DNA of 64,000 bases from Cylindrospermum sp. FACHB-282 (GCF_014697195.1 NZ_JACJRJ010000030.1:1-64000); one strand, 5' to 3'. Positions 25,889 through 34,309 are shown, numbered from the stretch's first letter. The notes: generated by a model not told the origin, from the letters alone. Translations and numbers: made by a program.

Positions 25889-26224
25889 ATGAGCTGGAAA
25901 ACACTTTGTTTAATTGCTGGTCTGAGCTTAACTACTAGTCTCACTGCTTGCTCTAACATTCCTGAAACAAACAATCAGATTATTCCTGATGCCTCTCCTG
26001 CCATGAGCAAGGACAAAGCTGGCGATGCTATGAGCAAGGACAAAGCTGGCGATGCCATGAGCAAGGACAAAGCTGGTGATGCCATGAGCAAGGACAAAGC
26101 TGGCGATGCCATGAGCAAGGACAAAGCTGGCGATGCCATGAGCAAGGACAAAGCTGGCGATGCCATGAGCAAGGACAAAGCTGGCGATGCCATGAAGCAA
26201 GCGCCTACCCCTAGCAAGCCTTAA
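25889..26224 (+). CDS. Lipoprotein with MxKDx-type tandem repeats
   Basis: 111 residues. Residues 1-21 are a lipoprotein signal with lipobox LTAC (Cys21). After a short spacer come seven exact copies of MSKDKAGDA (residues 39-101) and a Pro-rich tail. It fits the pentapeptide MXKDX repeat family, small exported proteins of unknown role. The mature part is highly charged and low in complexity, suggesting an unstructured chain fixed to a membrane. It lies 123 bp after another small exported protein on the same strand. Confidence 0.85.
   Translation: MSWKTLCLIAGLSLTTSLTACSNIPETNNQIIPDASPAMSKDKAGDAMSKDKAGDAMSKDKAGDAMSKDKAGDAMSKDKAGDAMSKDKAGDAMSKDKAGDAMKQAPTPSKP
26003..26191. repeat. Seven 27-bp coding tandem repeats
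   Basis: The unit encodes MSKDKAGDA and is repeated seven times with almost no base changes (only a few silent T/C differences). It is in frame, so gain or loss of units changes length by nine residues without a frameshift. Confidence 0.95.
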
Positions 26225-26496
26225 CCGCAACTTTCCAGCTTGGCATCTCACACCATTTCTTTATGAGGCTGCGCTGTATTTTTTGCTCTCTTGTTTTTTC
26301 TTTCTTTGTGTCCTTTGCGTCCTTTGCGGTTTGTTGATCTTGCTTGAACTTAAGTTCTAATATAGTGTGTGTGGCGCATCTTCATACAGAATTGGCATCA
26401 CTTTTCTGGTATTGGGTAATAGGGACTGGGTACTCAGAAAATCTACATCCCCGGTTCCTTTATTTTGGCGCTTTGATTTCAACAGGATAAATTCTC

Positions 26497-26583
26497 ATGA
26501 ATCATAACCTGCTCCGACGGCGTCAGTTACTTTTTTACTTTGGGTTAGGAGTTGTCCGCAGCAGTTACATATTTATTTTTTGA
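26497..26583 (+). pseudogene. Tat signal-peptide remnant
   Basis: An ATG at 26497 opens 28 codons reading MNHNLLRRRQLLFYFGLGVV and then a TGA at 26581-26583. RRRQLL followed by a hydrophobic stretch is a twin-arginine export signal, but no mature protein follows in any frame before the cytochrome b gene at 26651. I take it as the surviving head of a lost exported redox protein gene. The remaining part of 26225-26650 shows only a cyanobacterial intergenic string (CCTTTGCGTCCTTTGCGG) and no gene. Confidence 0.5.
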
Positions 26584-26650
26584 GGAAATTTTTGAATCAT
26601 CTGTTGGTGTACTTCATTATAACCAGCACTTTCTAAAGTCTAAAATTGGT

Positions 26651-27256
26651 ATGACTTCATCTAGTCCCTATAAACGCAAAGTACTCTCGAAACCAAGTCA
26701 GACTTTCCTAGCAAAAACCTTTCACTGGATTAATATCATCAGCCTAATCTTGATGATTACTAGCGGGCTACAAATCTATAATGCCAATCCGGTGTTTGGT
26801 GGGCGTGAGGGTTGGCATTTTCCCGATTTTGTCTTACTGGGAGGGTGGCTAGCAGGTGCTAGAAACTGGCATTTTGCGGCTATGTGGTTCTTCTCGCTAA
26901 ACTTACTCTGGTATGGACTTTATATTTTAATCACTCGTCGTTGGCAGCGTCGGTTTGTTGATGGCGGTGACTTCAAAGCATTGCAAGTCAGTCAGAACTT
27001 AAAGCGCAAAAACTACGCCTGGCATCGGCTAGTTTACACAGCTATCATTCCAGTTTTGCTACTGGCAATCTTCAGTGGTCTTGCTATGTACAAACCTGCC
27101 CAACTACATTGGCTTTCTGGACTATTTGGTAGCTGGCAAACTCTCCGCACCGTTCACTTTATTACTGTTCCTACAGTCATACTGTTTACAGTGGCTCACT
27201 CTCTACTCGCCCTCAAAGTGGGAAGCCTTCGTCTAATTAAGTCTATGTTCCTGTAG
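26651..27256 (+). CDS. Cytochrome b561-type membrane subunit
   Basis: 201 residues from the ATG at 26651; upstream in-frame codons to 26552 look non-coding. Four hydrophobic helices carry spaced histidines (FHWINIIS, NWHFAAMWFF, WHRLVYT, HFITVPTVILFTVAHS), placed to bind two b haems. This is the Ni,Fe-hydrogenase/thiosulfate reductase cytochrome b type. The next gene, 8 bp on, is a Tat-exported molybdopterin oxidoreductase, so this subunit probably exchanges electrons between it and the quinone pool. Confidence 0.85.
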   Translation: MTSSSPYKRKVLSKPSQTFLAKTFHWINIISLILMITSGLQIYNANPVFGGREGWHFPDFVLLGGWLAGARNWHFAAMWFFSLNLLWYGLYILITRRWQRRFVDGGDFKALQVSQNLKRKNYAWHRLVYTAIIPVLLLAIFSGLAMYKPAQLHWLSGLFGSWQTLRTVHFITVPTVILFTVAHSLLALKVGSLRLIKSMFL

Positions 27257-27263
27257 AGGTTTT

Positions 27264-27980
27264 ATGAGTCTGATTCTACCCGAACGTACCCTATCCCGTC
27301 GCCGTTTACTGCAATTATCTGGACTTTCGGGGGCAGGGTTGCTTCTGGGTGGCTGTGGGTCAAATTTGTTTTCAAATAATGTCGGGCAAATATTTGAGCC
27401 ACTCAACCAAACTTTTGAAGCACTTTTGCTCAGTCACAAGCCTGTGCCTGAATTTTCTGTGAGTGCGATTGAGCCAGAAAAATTGCTGGTCAATACCTTT
27501 GACTTCACCCCGCAAATTGATCCGGCACAGTTTCGCCTGATAATTGATGGTGAGGTTAGTAACCCTATACAATTGACCATGGCAGATATTCAAAAGCTTC
27601 CCTTGACTTCAATGGTGATTCGTCATATCTGCGTTGAGGGTTGGGCAGCAATTGTTCAATGGGGAGGCATCCGATTACGAGACTTAGTGGCATTAGTACG
27701 GCCTAAGTCAAGTGTGCGTTACGTCTATTTCAAATCTGCCGACGGCTACTATGAAAGCTGGGACATTGCCTCTGCTGTGCATCCTCAAACCCTCATGGCT
27801 TATCAAAAGAATGGGCAACCATTATCAGCTGATAATGGAGCACCAATGCGCCTAGCATCGCCAATTAAACTGGGCTACAAGCAAAGCAAGTGGGTGACAC
27901 AGATTACCCTGGTTAGCAACTTGTTGCCGACTCAAGGCTATTGGGAGGATCAGGGCTATGAGTGGTTTGCAGGGCTATAG
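27264..27980 (+). CDS. Tat-exported molybdopterin-dependent oxidoreductase (MsrP/sulfite oxidase-like)
   Basis: 238 residues. It starts with a twin-arginine signal (SRRRLLQLSG, then a hydrophobic stretch). Residues about 85-225 form an oxidoreductase molybdopterin-binding domain. RHICVEGW holds the cysteine expected to bind molybdenum, and APMRLASPIKLGYKQSKWV is the conserved later segment. Relatives include the methionine-sulfoxide reductase catalytic subunit MsrP and sulfite oxidase, so a periplasmic oxygen-atom transfer reaction is expected; substrate unknown. An AGAGG ribosome binding site precedes the ATG. It is co-transcribed with the cytochrome b561 gene and probably with the following membrane gene. 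Confidence 0.88.
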   Translation: MSLILPERTLSRRRLLQLSGLSGAGLLLGGCGSNLFSNNVGQIFEPLNQTFEALLLSHKPVPEFSVSAIEPEKLLVNTFDFTPQIDPAQFRLIIDGEVSNPIQLTMADIQKLPLTSMVIRHICVEGWAAIVQWGGIRLRDLVALVRPKSSVRYVYFKSADGYYESWDIASAVHPQTLMAYQKNGQPLSADNGAPMRLASPIKLGYKQSKWVTQITLVSNLLPTQGYWEDQGYEWFAGL

Positions 27981-28027
27981 TCTGTTCCTACTTAAATTCT
28001 GAGAAAATATTCATCCAGAGGTACGAG

Positions 28028-28765
28028 ATGGAATTTAGAGATGTGATCTTGTTGTTGCATCCAGCGATCGCTATTGTTGTAGTTTTTCCCCTAATTGGCA
28101 TCGTTATCAACCGCGCTTTCCAAGTCCGTCAACGTCGATTGCAAACCGTAGAGATAGGAAAAAGCAAAATTCCCCCGGTTGTCGGACAAGAACACGTCCA
28201 GTTAGGACGCTGGCTAACGGCAGCAGTTGTAGGCGTTGTGCTGATAGCGCTGGCTAACGATATTTTAGCCAATATTTTAGATAACAAAGTTTGGATTACA
28301 GCACCATTCCAAGTAATCTTTATCGGGCTATTGTTTCCTTTGGCGATCGCTTCTCTGTATTTACTCTATCGGGCAAAAGAGCAGAACTGGCGTGGTATAT
28401 TTGCATCCCTGAGCGGCATGGGCTTAGTAGTGCTTGGTTGTCAAGATGGTGTCTACCGCAAAACTGACCAGTGGTATGTTTCCCACTACTACTACGGGCA
28501 AATTGCCGCTCTATTGATGATTTTTTCACTAGCTATCTTACCAGAAATCTACAAAGATAAAACCAATCGCTGGCGCCAGGTTCACATCATTCTCAATTCT
28601 ACCGCCCTCTTACTATTTATCGGGCAAGGAATCACGGGAACACAGGCATTGTTGGAAGTTCCCCTCACTTGGCAAGAACCCTATGTCCAAATGCTTTACA
28701 AGCTAAAGTGTGACACTAAACCCTGCACAATTCAAGCGCCTTCTCTACTCCAAAATTCTCAATGA
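28028..28765 (+). CDS. DUF4079-like membrane protein
   Basis: 245 residues from the ATG at 28028, which has a CAGAGGTACGAG leader; the frame is open from 27962 but that part lacks coding character. Six or so hydrophobic helices include LLLHPAIAIVVVFPLIG, DKVW-type loops, YYYGQIAALLMI and QVHIILNSTALLLFIGQG with histidines that could bind haem. The pattern fits DUF4079, cyanobacterial/algal membrane proteins related to cytochrome b561. Position third behind the cytochrome b and molybdo-enzyme genes (47-bp gap) suggests it belongs to the same electron chain. Confidence 0.7.
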   Translation: MEFRDVILLLHPAIAIVVVFPLIGIVINRAFQVRQRRLQTVEIGKSKIPPVVGQEHVQLGRWLTAAVVGVVLIALANDILANILDNKVWITAPFQVIFIGLLFPLAIASLYLLYRAKEQNWRGIFASLSGMGLVVLGCQDGVYRKTDQWYVSHYYYGQIAALLMIFSLAILPEIYKDKTNRWRQVHIILNSTALLLFIGQGITGTQALLEVPLTWQEPYVQMLYKLKCDTKPCTIQAPSLLQNSQ

Positions 28766-28834
28766 ATCTATCTGCAAATTATGTAACAGTACTCTAAGGC
28801 AATATTAGCGATTTTCAAATCAGATTAGTTCTAA

Positions 28835-29512
28835 TTAAGACTCTCGCAGTGCATACCCCACACTACGCACAGTGTGAATCAATCTTTTTTCGTTATTTTC
28901 CTCCAGCTTCAGACGCAAGTAGCGGATGTAGACTTCGATGATATTGGAATCACCCATGAAATCGTAACCCCAAACTTTTTCTAGAATTTGATCTCTAGTA
29001 AATACCTGACGGGGATGGGAGAGGAGATACTCTAATAAATCAAACTCTTTTGCCGTTAACTCAATTGCTCGCTTACCCCGATAAACTTGGCGAGTACGGT
29101 GATTTAAACTCAAGTCTTCAAACTGCAAAACATCCTCATCTGGTTCTTGGGTGCGGCGTAGATGAGCGCGAATTCTGGCTAACAGTTCCTCAATACTAAA
29201 TGGTTTGACTACATAATCATCGGCTCCCGCATCCAAACCTGCCACGCGATCGCAAACTTCGTCTTTTGCAGTCAATAAAATCACTGGTACTGAGTTGCCA
29301 GTGGCCCGCAGACGGCGACAAATTTCTACACCTGATAAACCTGGCAACATCCAATCAAGAATGGCTAAATCTGGCGATGACTCTCGCGCTAGCGTCAACC
29401 CAGTCATCCCATCATGGGCCACACTTATCTTGTAACCTTCACTAATCAATTCTAATTCGACAAATCGAGCTAGTTTAACTTCATCTTCAACTAAGAGGAT
29501 GTGTGCTGTCAT
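28835..29512 (-). CDS. OmpR-family response regulator
   Basis: 225 residues: receiver domain (about 3-118; acidic pair in LLVEDE, phospho-acceptor Asp in LAILDWMLPG, Lys in VVKPFSIEELL) and a C-terminal winged helix (about 128-222; ELTAKEFDLLEYLLSHPRQVFTRDQIL, then VRSVGYALR). It is 51 bp downstream of a sensor kinase gene on the same strand, which is its cognate partner by context. Targets are unknown. The convergent cytochrome/molybdo-enzyme cluster ends only 69 bp away. Confidence 0.92.
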   Translation of the reverse strand: MTAHILLVEDEVKLARFVELELISEGYKISVAHDGMTGLTLARESSPDLAILDWMLPGLSGVEICRRLRATGNSVPVILLTAKDEVCDRVAGLDAGADDYVVKPFSIEELLARIRAHLRRTQEPDEDVLQFEDLSLNHRTRQVYRGKRAIELTAKEFDLLEYLLSHPRQVFTRDQILEKVWGYDFMGDSNIIEVYIRYLRLKLEENNEKRLIHTVRSVGYALRES

Positions 29513-29563
29513 TTTTTTTACTATTAAACTAAATAATATCGCTAGAGTATAACTATTGACTAG

Positions 29564-30982
29564 CTATGCAGGTAAATTGATTGTAAATACAGTCCATTCC
29601 CCTAACTTTGATTGCACACTCACACTACCCCTCATACCCTCTACAAGTGTCTTGACAATCGATAAACCCAAACCACAACCCCCAGTCCCATGACTGCGAG
29701 ATTCATCTACGCGGTAAAAACGCTCAAAAATACGTGTTTGGTGTTGTAAAGGAATGCCATAACCCTTGTCGCAAACTTGAATAACTGCTTTGTCATCTAA
29801 CCGATGTAACTTTAAAAGTACGGGACTACCAGCTTCAGAATACTTTACAGCATTATCAATCAAATTCAGCAATACTTGTTTCAGGCGATTGTAGTCTGCT
29901 TTCACCTCAATTGGGTAAGTTGTTGACTCAATTGTAATTAGGCGATCGCTATAGGTCTCTGCCATCACAACCACTTCTTCAACCAATTCATTCAGCACAT
30001 AAGATTTAATTTGCAAGTGTAAATAACCACTATCTGCCCGTGCTAAGTCAAGTAAATCTTGTAGCAGGCGGATTGTATGTTCGGCTTCCGATGCAGCAGT
30101 TTCTAAAGCTTCCCGTTGGATTTCTGTTAAGTTATTTTGTCTTCGCAAAACACTTTGCAAATAACCATGTACAATAGTTAAAGGTGTGCGTAATTCGTGA
30201 GAAACATTACTCACAAATTGTCGCTCTTGCTCCCAAGATTCAGAGAGGCGAGATAACAGCATACTTAAGGTTTGAGCTAACTCTTTAACTTCGCTGGGTG
30301 CGTTATCAAGATATAGCTGTGCTTGTCCTAAATCTTCTGCGGAAATGGCAGCAGTCATTTGACTTAGCTGGCGCAGAGGTTGCAGAGAACGCTGAATATA
30401 AAATGCGCTGGCAACTATGCTCACAGCAATTGCCGAAATACTGGCAATACTCAAACTTCGCACCATAGCTACAAACATCGTTTGTTCGCGGGTAATATCC
30501 TGGACTACAAATAGCTTACCTAGCAGCTTACCCTGCACTTGCAAAGAACCACCACTCAAAATAAAGTAGCTTTGATTAACTTTGTAAACTTGGGGTTTAA
30601 TCGACATCTTGGTAAGAGACATTAACTTAGCCACCGTAGAATCAGATAACAAATCTAAAGTGGCAGATTTAACCAAAATTTTCTGATCAGGACTTTTTAG
30701 CCATAATAATGTCCTGGTATTTGCCAAGTTATTAATAGCCTTTTGCAATCCAGTTTCAGGTCGCATCATTTCACTATAAACTTCCACGTCACGCGGTAAG
30801 CGTTCAGCAATTTGTTCTATGTTATGCTTATGACTATCAATCAATATTTGCTGCATTTTCCAACTAGTCCATACAGTCAGGCTACCTAATACCAAAGCTG
30901 AAAAAGCAGCAATACCAATTGTCAGGCGTAGCCGTAGTGAAAATGGGTCAATTTTCAGCCAATTTTTTCTGATCTGCTTCAC
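29564..30982 (-). CDS. Membrane sensor histidine kinase
   Basis: 472 residues starting at a GTG. Two membrane helices (about 15-38 and 175-197) enclose a periplasmic sensor region of about 135 residues with no recognisable fold. A HAMP linker (about 198-250) leads to HisKA (VSNVSHELRTPLT holds the phospho-acceptor His) and a full HATPase with the N-box (LNLIDNAVKYS), G1 (CDKGYGI), F (IFERFYRVD) and G2 (GGCGLGLSI) boxes. It lies first in a two-gene operon with the OmpR-type regulator. The signal is unknown. Confidence 0.93.
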   Translation of the reverse strand: MKQIRKNWLKIDPFSLRLRLTIGIAAFSALVLGSLTVWTSWKMQQILIDSHKHNIEQIAERLPRDVEVYSEMMRPETGLQKAINNLANTRTLLWLKSPDQKILVKSATLDLLSDSTVAKLMSLTKMSIKPQVYKVNQSYFILSGGSLQVQGKLLGKLFVVQDITREQTMFVAMVRSLSIASISAIAVSIVASAFYIQRSLQPLRQLSQMTAAISAEDLGQAQLYLDNAPSEVKELAQTLSMLLSRLSESWEQERQFVSNVSHELRTPLTIVHGYLQSVLRRQNNLTEIQREALETAASEAEHTIRLLQDLLDLARADSGYLHLQIKSYVLNELVEEVVVMAETYSDRLITIESTTYPIEVKADYNRLKQVLLNLIDNAVKYSEAGSPVLLKLHRLDDKAVIQVCDKGYGIPLQHQTRIFERFYRVDESRSHGTGGCGLGLSIVKTLVEGMRGSVSVQSKLGEWTVFTINLPA

Positions 30983-31271
30983 TTTTTTAGTTGCGGCTTG
31001 GGTGTTATAAAAGATATTATTAATATAATTTAACTGAAAAATATAAGATTACTGTCAAGTATCGATTTTTTTTGAGTTCACCTCTCAATTACTCAAAATT
31101 TCCTCTAATAATAATTTAACCGTACTTGCCAGTAATTATATTAATTTAAGCTGAGAATTGGCTGAAAATTTCTGCTGATGTTTACCTCCCCAGCATTTTA
31201 CACCAGTGATAGCTGATTACAAAACAAATTCAGCTTTATCTTTAAATCACACACCCTAAATTTATCCAGAT

Positions 31272-31559
31272 ATGGTATCAGAAGTATTAGTCTATCCCTT
31301 ATGGCAAGGAAACACAATATTAGCTCAACAATATCGTAATATTCTCTTCAATTGCCAAGGTTTAACAAGTATCGAAGTTTCTCCAAATATTGCCGAAAAT
31401 GCTGCCAAATTAAGAGCGGACTACAATTTAAGAACACCTGATGCTATCCAGATGGCTACCGCTATTCGTGGAGGTGCTTCGTTTTTCTTAATAAATGATG
31501 TACGTTTACCATCTTTACCAGGTTTAACGGTGTTGGCTTTGAATCAACTGATAGGTTGA
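31272..31559 (+). pseudogene. PIN-domain toxin fragment lacking its N-terminus
   Basis: 95 codons that match the last two thirds of a VapC-like PIN protein: SEVLVYPLWQGN, YRNILFNCQGL, then LRTPDAIQMATAI and a late FFLINDVRLPSLPG. The N-terminal strand with the first catalytic Asp (normally around residue 5, about 30-40 residues before this start) is missing, and an in-frame TAA lies just upstream of the ATG. No antitoxin gene precedes it. I take it as a dead relic at the left edge of the accessory island. Confidence 0.75.
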
Positions 31560-31773
31560 GTATTTTTTGGTAATGCGATGATCTCATCCCCACACTCCGA
31601 AACAGCGATACCTGCGGTAAGCGACGCTAATGCACTCTACACACTCCCCCACACTCCCAAAATCATACTCCGCAGCGTTCCAAAGTGTGATATCTACGGT
31701 AAGCTACGCTAACGCATTCTCTACATCCCTAGCTACTTACCCTACAACCTCAAACTGCTAAAATGATAATTGA

Positions 31774-32115
31774 CTAGGCTATTGCAAATTCTGTAAATTT
31801 TCTCACATCTGGAGGCTGAAAAGCTAAGACAATATCATTGGTAGTTACACCCAATCTGATTAATTCAGTCGCTATTCCCTCTTCTGTCCAGTCTTCTTCT
31901 ATGTAGATTTTTTGATTTTTAATCCGAATATGTACATGAGTATATTTAAGCCTTTTGCTACCTTGCCAATCTACGGTCAACCAGAGATAATGATCATGGG
32001 TTTCATCAAATACTAAACAAGTTTCTGAATGCTCATCTGGTGATTGACGAGATAAGTTGTCATATTCAGTTAGCACTTGTTTAATTAACTCCCGATATTT
32101 CGTTAGTTTATCCAT
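31774..32115 (-). CDS. xisI: XisI-family fdxN-element excision controlling factor
   Basis: 113 residues with the XisI pattern: [16 protein letters not shown] at the start, [26 protein letters not shown] in the middle (two beta strands) and [16 protein letters not shown] near the end. XisI was named from Anabaena, where with XisH it supports excision of the fdxN element during heterocyst development. Many genomes carry extra xisH/xisI pairs with no nearby element, as here. It starts inside the last codons of xisH (13-bp overlap), so translation is coupled. Confidence 0.9.
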   Translation of the reverse strand: MDKLTKYRELIKQVLTEYDNLSRQSPDEHSETCLVFDETHDHYLWLTVDWQGSKRLKYTHVHIRIKNQKIYIEEDWTEEGIATELIRLGVTTNDIVLAFQPPDVRKFTEFAIA

Positions 32116-32519
32116 AAAGTAATTTCCTCCTTTTCATTGTTAAAAATAATAAATTCTATTTTGTGAAGTTTAACTACTGCTTGAATAGATTTCCTTTGAA
32201 AGAAAGTATCAAATATTGTATCTCTAATTGCTAAATAAATTTCATAATTTTTATTAGATAATTGTAAAATATCACGGTATAAAATATATTGTCCCAAAGC
32301 GTTCTCAAAATCTCTCATGGGTGAAGGACTGATAAAACTCTTGATTTCAACAACTATTTTTCGTCCTTGTTGTTCTACTAATAAGGCTTTTTCTACAAAT
32401 AAATCAGCATAAAGTTCTGCATCTTCATACTGCAAAAAATAGGGGTCAGCTATAATTGTCCAACCATCTTTAATTAAGGCATTCTTAACAGCATCATGAT
32501 AAATGTCTTTTGCTGGCAT
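32103..32519 (-). CDS. xisH: XisH-family fdxN-element excision controlling factor
   Basis: 138 residues. [18 protein letters not shown] opens the protein. Acidic residues ([16 protein letters not shown]) and KIVVEIKSF form a PD-(D/E)xK-nuclease-like core (D...E-x-K), followed by [12 protein letters not shown]. That fold is known for XisH relatives; nuclease activity here is inference. It precedes and overlaps xisI. The tight overlap, small size and patchy spread of such pairs resemble toxin-antitoxin modules. No fdxN gene or attachment site is visible nearby. Confidence 0.9.
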   Translation of the reverse strand: MPAKDIYHDAVKNALIKDGWTIIADPYFLQYEDAELYADLFVEKALLVEQQGRKIVVEIKSFISPSPMRDFENALGQYILYRDILQLSNKNYEIYLAIRDTIFDTFFQRKSIQAVVKLHKIEFIIFNNEKEEITLWIN

Positions 32520-32584
32520 TTGTTCCTGGCAATATTGGCTAGGTATTCAGTCTAGTTAATATCATTATACTAATTGACCAGGCG

Positions 32585-32658
32585 ATCGCATTTCCTCTAC
32601 ATCTCCAAAACACCGATACCTAAGGTAAGCTACGCGATGGGCTACGCCCCACCGTAGG
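32585..32658. repeat. 74-bp perfect repeat, copy 1
   Basis: Identical to 33622-33695 in the same orientation. The unit contains the inverted core GCGATGGGCTACGCCCC and short CTCCAAAACACCGATACC strings; related, shuffled pieces occur at 31580-31730. It lies within the 348-bp gap 32520-32867, which holds only such repeats and the promoter of the RHH-PIN pair. Together with copy 2 it brackets that pair. Confidence 0.9.
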
Positions 32659-32825
32659 CGATCGCATTCACACACACCCCCACACCACCAAAATTATACT
32701 CCGCAGCGTTCCCAAGAGCGAACTGACAAGTCAGCACTTGTGCTATCGCACTCCCTCGCATTCCCAAACAGCCGCTTCTTTATAAGACGCTACGCGAATG
32801 ATTAATCAGGAAAATAGGACTTGCT

Positions 32826-32834
32826 TGTTATAAT
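32826..32834 (+). promoter_or_regulatory. Extended -10 promoter of the RHH-PIN pair
   Basis: TGTTATAAT gives a perfect TATAAT (32829-32834) with the TGn extension. No good -35 is seen 17 bp upstream, which fits extended -10 promoters. The GTG start of the antitoxin is 34 bp downstream. Confidence 0.55.
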
Positions 32835-32867
32835 GGTGTTTGTGGTTAATACGAGAGAAATTATCTT

Positions 32868-33143
32868 GTGAAATCTACATTTAACTGGAATCCAGAACAG
32901 ACTTTAGTTGAAAAACTGATAAATTTGGCTAGTAAACGTGGTCAATCACCGGAATCAATCATTAGTGAAGCTGTTAGATTATACCTGGAAAATCAATCGA
33001 GAGAAACAGTTAATGATGCTGTATCTGATCCATTAATTGGCTTATTTGCAGCTACACCTGATTTAGCTATTAATTCAGAAGATATTCTCCAAAGTGAAGT
33101 GACTGAGAAATCAGGTTGGACATGGAAAGAACCTCAGCAGTAG
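32868..33143 (+). CDS. Ribbon-helix-helix antitoxin-like protein
   Basis: 91 residues from a GTG start. The first 50 residues have the RHH pattern (WNPEQTLVEKLINLASKRG, then SIISEAVRLYLENQ), and the acidic, flexible C-terminal 40 residues would wrap the toxin. Its end overlaps the PIN gene by 28 bp, the usual coupling of antitoxin and VapC. It probably represses its own promoter just upstream. The pair sits between two identical 74-bp repeats. Confidence 0.8.
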   Translation: MKSTFNWNPEQTLVEKLINLASKRGQSPESIISEAVRLYLENQSRETVNDAVSDPLIGLFAATPDLAINSEDILQSEVTEKSGWTWKEPQQ

Positions 33144-33541
33144 CTGATACTGGCTTTGTTGTAGCATTGTTAAATCGTTTAGATACAATGCACAGTAGTG
33201 TTACACCAGTATATACACAACAAAAACAAATTTTATTGCCACAAACAGTATTAGCAGAAGTAGCTTATTTAGTAGGGCGTAATGCAGGTTCAGCGACATT
33301 AGTAGCTTTCTTAAAAGGATTATCTGCAAGTAGATTTATTTTAGTACATTTGACAGATCAAGATGTAATCCGTGTGGCAGAAATTTTGGATGAATATGCA
33401 GATAGTCGGATTGATTTTGTAGATGCAAGTGTTATGGCTATAGCTGAACGTTATGCTATTAAAACAATATTGACCTTAGATCAGCGAGATTTTAGATTAT
33501 TTCGACCTAACTATTGTGATTGTTTTGAAATTTTGCCTTGA
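33116..33541 (+). CDS. PIN-domain toxin (VapC-like)
   Basis: 141 residues. AVADTGFVVALLNRLD holds the first catalytic Asp near residue 11; VLAEVAYLVG holds a Glu; DEYADSRIDFVDASVMAIAE and TLDQRDFRLF supply the later acidic residues. All four expected positions are present, so this toxin looks intact, unlike the PIN fragment at 31.3 kb. PIN toxins are Mg2+-dependent RNases that cut tRNA or rRNA. A start at 33122 (third codon) is also possible. It is translated with the upstream RHH antitoxin. Confidence 0.88.
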   Translation: MDMERTSAVADTGFVVALLNRLDTMHSSVTPVYTQQKQILLPQTVLAEVAYLVGRNAGSATLVAFLKGLSASRFILVHLTDQDVIRVAEILDEYADSRIDFVDASVMAIAERYAIKTILTLDQRDFRLFRPNYCDCFEILP

Positions 33542-33621
33542 AGGAAATAACTTTTAACAAAGTAGCGATCGCACCTCTCCTACACTTTCAAGCAGCGAAC
33601 TGACAAGTCAGCGCTGGCGCT

Positions 33622-33695
33622 ATCGCATTTCCTCTACATCTCCAAAACACCGATACCTAAGGTAAGCTACGCGATGGGCTACGCCCCACCGTAGG
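33622..33695. repeat. 74-bp perfect repeat, copy 2
   Basis: Identical to 32585-32658. The preceding CTGACAAGTCAG string (33600-33611) also occurs at 32720-32731, so the shared repeat complex is larger and mosaic. With copy 1 it flanks the RHH-PIN pair in direct orientation, so recombination between the copies would delete the module. Confidence 0.9.
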
Positions 33696-33816
33696 TGATG
33701 GCGCGGAGCGCCCGCTGGAAGCGATCGCATTCCCACACCTCCCAAACAGCTATATCTTCCCTTGACAAATATTTTCATACAATTAACATGAAATTATCAA
33801 ATAATTTATTGAAATT

Positions 33817-34107
33817 ATGCTGTTTAACCTGAGCAATATTCACCCCTTATCAGAATTTCAGCGAGGAGCAAAGATGTTTATTGATAAGTTGAAAGAAACT
33901 AAAGCTCCTATTGTGCTGACTGTGAATGGTAAAGCTGCTGCTGTGGTTCAGGATGCTGAAAGTTATCAAAAACTGATTGATAGACTTGAATTACTAGAAT
34001 CTATTGCCACGATACGTAAAAGTATAAATGAGTTTGAACAAGGTGAGGGTATGCCCTTAAATCAAGCATTTGCAGAATTTAAGAAAAAATATGGCATACC
34101 GGATTGA
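33817..34107 (+). CDS. Phd/YefM-type antitoxin
   Basis: 96 residues. The pattern HPLSEFQRGAKMFIDKLKET, APIVLTVNGKAAAVVQDAESY is that of the Phd/YefM fold, and the C-terminal half (EFEQGEGMPLNQAFAEFKKK) is the toxin-binding tail. These antitoxins repress their operon and neutralise a ParE/RelE toxin. The toxin gene that overlaps its end is broken, so this antitoxin is now an orphan. The ATG at 33817 gives the full family N-terminus. Confidence 0.9.
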   Translation: MLFNLSNIHPLSEFQRGAKMFIDKLKETKAPIVLTVNGKAAAVVQDAESYQKLIDRLELLESIATIRKSINEFEQGEGMPLNQAFAEFKKKYGIPD

Positions 34108-34225
34108 GATTTCACCTAGTGCTATTGCTGATATTGAGAGTATTTTCCTGTGAATAAAAGAGGATTCACAGGAAAGAGCTTTTCGTTGGGTGCGGGGATG
34201 TGCAGTTTCAGTAATGAACTTTTGA
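34091..34225 (+). pseudogene. ParE/RelE-type toxin, disrupted
   Basis: An ATG inside the antitoxin gene (34091) opens MAYRIEISPSAIADIESIFL, the start of a ParE/RelE toxin, and hits TGA at 34151-34153. In the same frame the sequence continues IKEDSQERAFRWVRGC and then stops again at 34223. In intact relatives the first stop position is a Trp (FLWI), so TGG to TGA is the likely first lesion. The rest of the toxin (about 50 residues) is gone. Confidence 0.85.
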
Positions 34226-34309
34226 AGCTTTAACCGTGATTATACTGGATAACAATATGTATTGTGTAAATTATAATAGTTTTGATGAGCATTTCTTAGA
34301 TTATATTCT

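Noticed and set aside
26003-26191. Regular 27-bp repeats as a possible CRISPR array
   Set aside because: There are no spacers; the units are directly joined and code for MSKDKAGDA in frame.
25928-26251. Long minus-strand frames over the lipoprotein repeats
   Set aside because: Repeat periodicity of 27 bp keeps all frames open; the plus frame has the lipobox and start.
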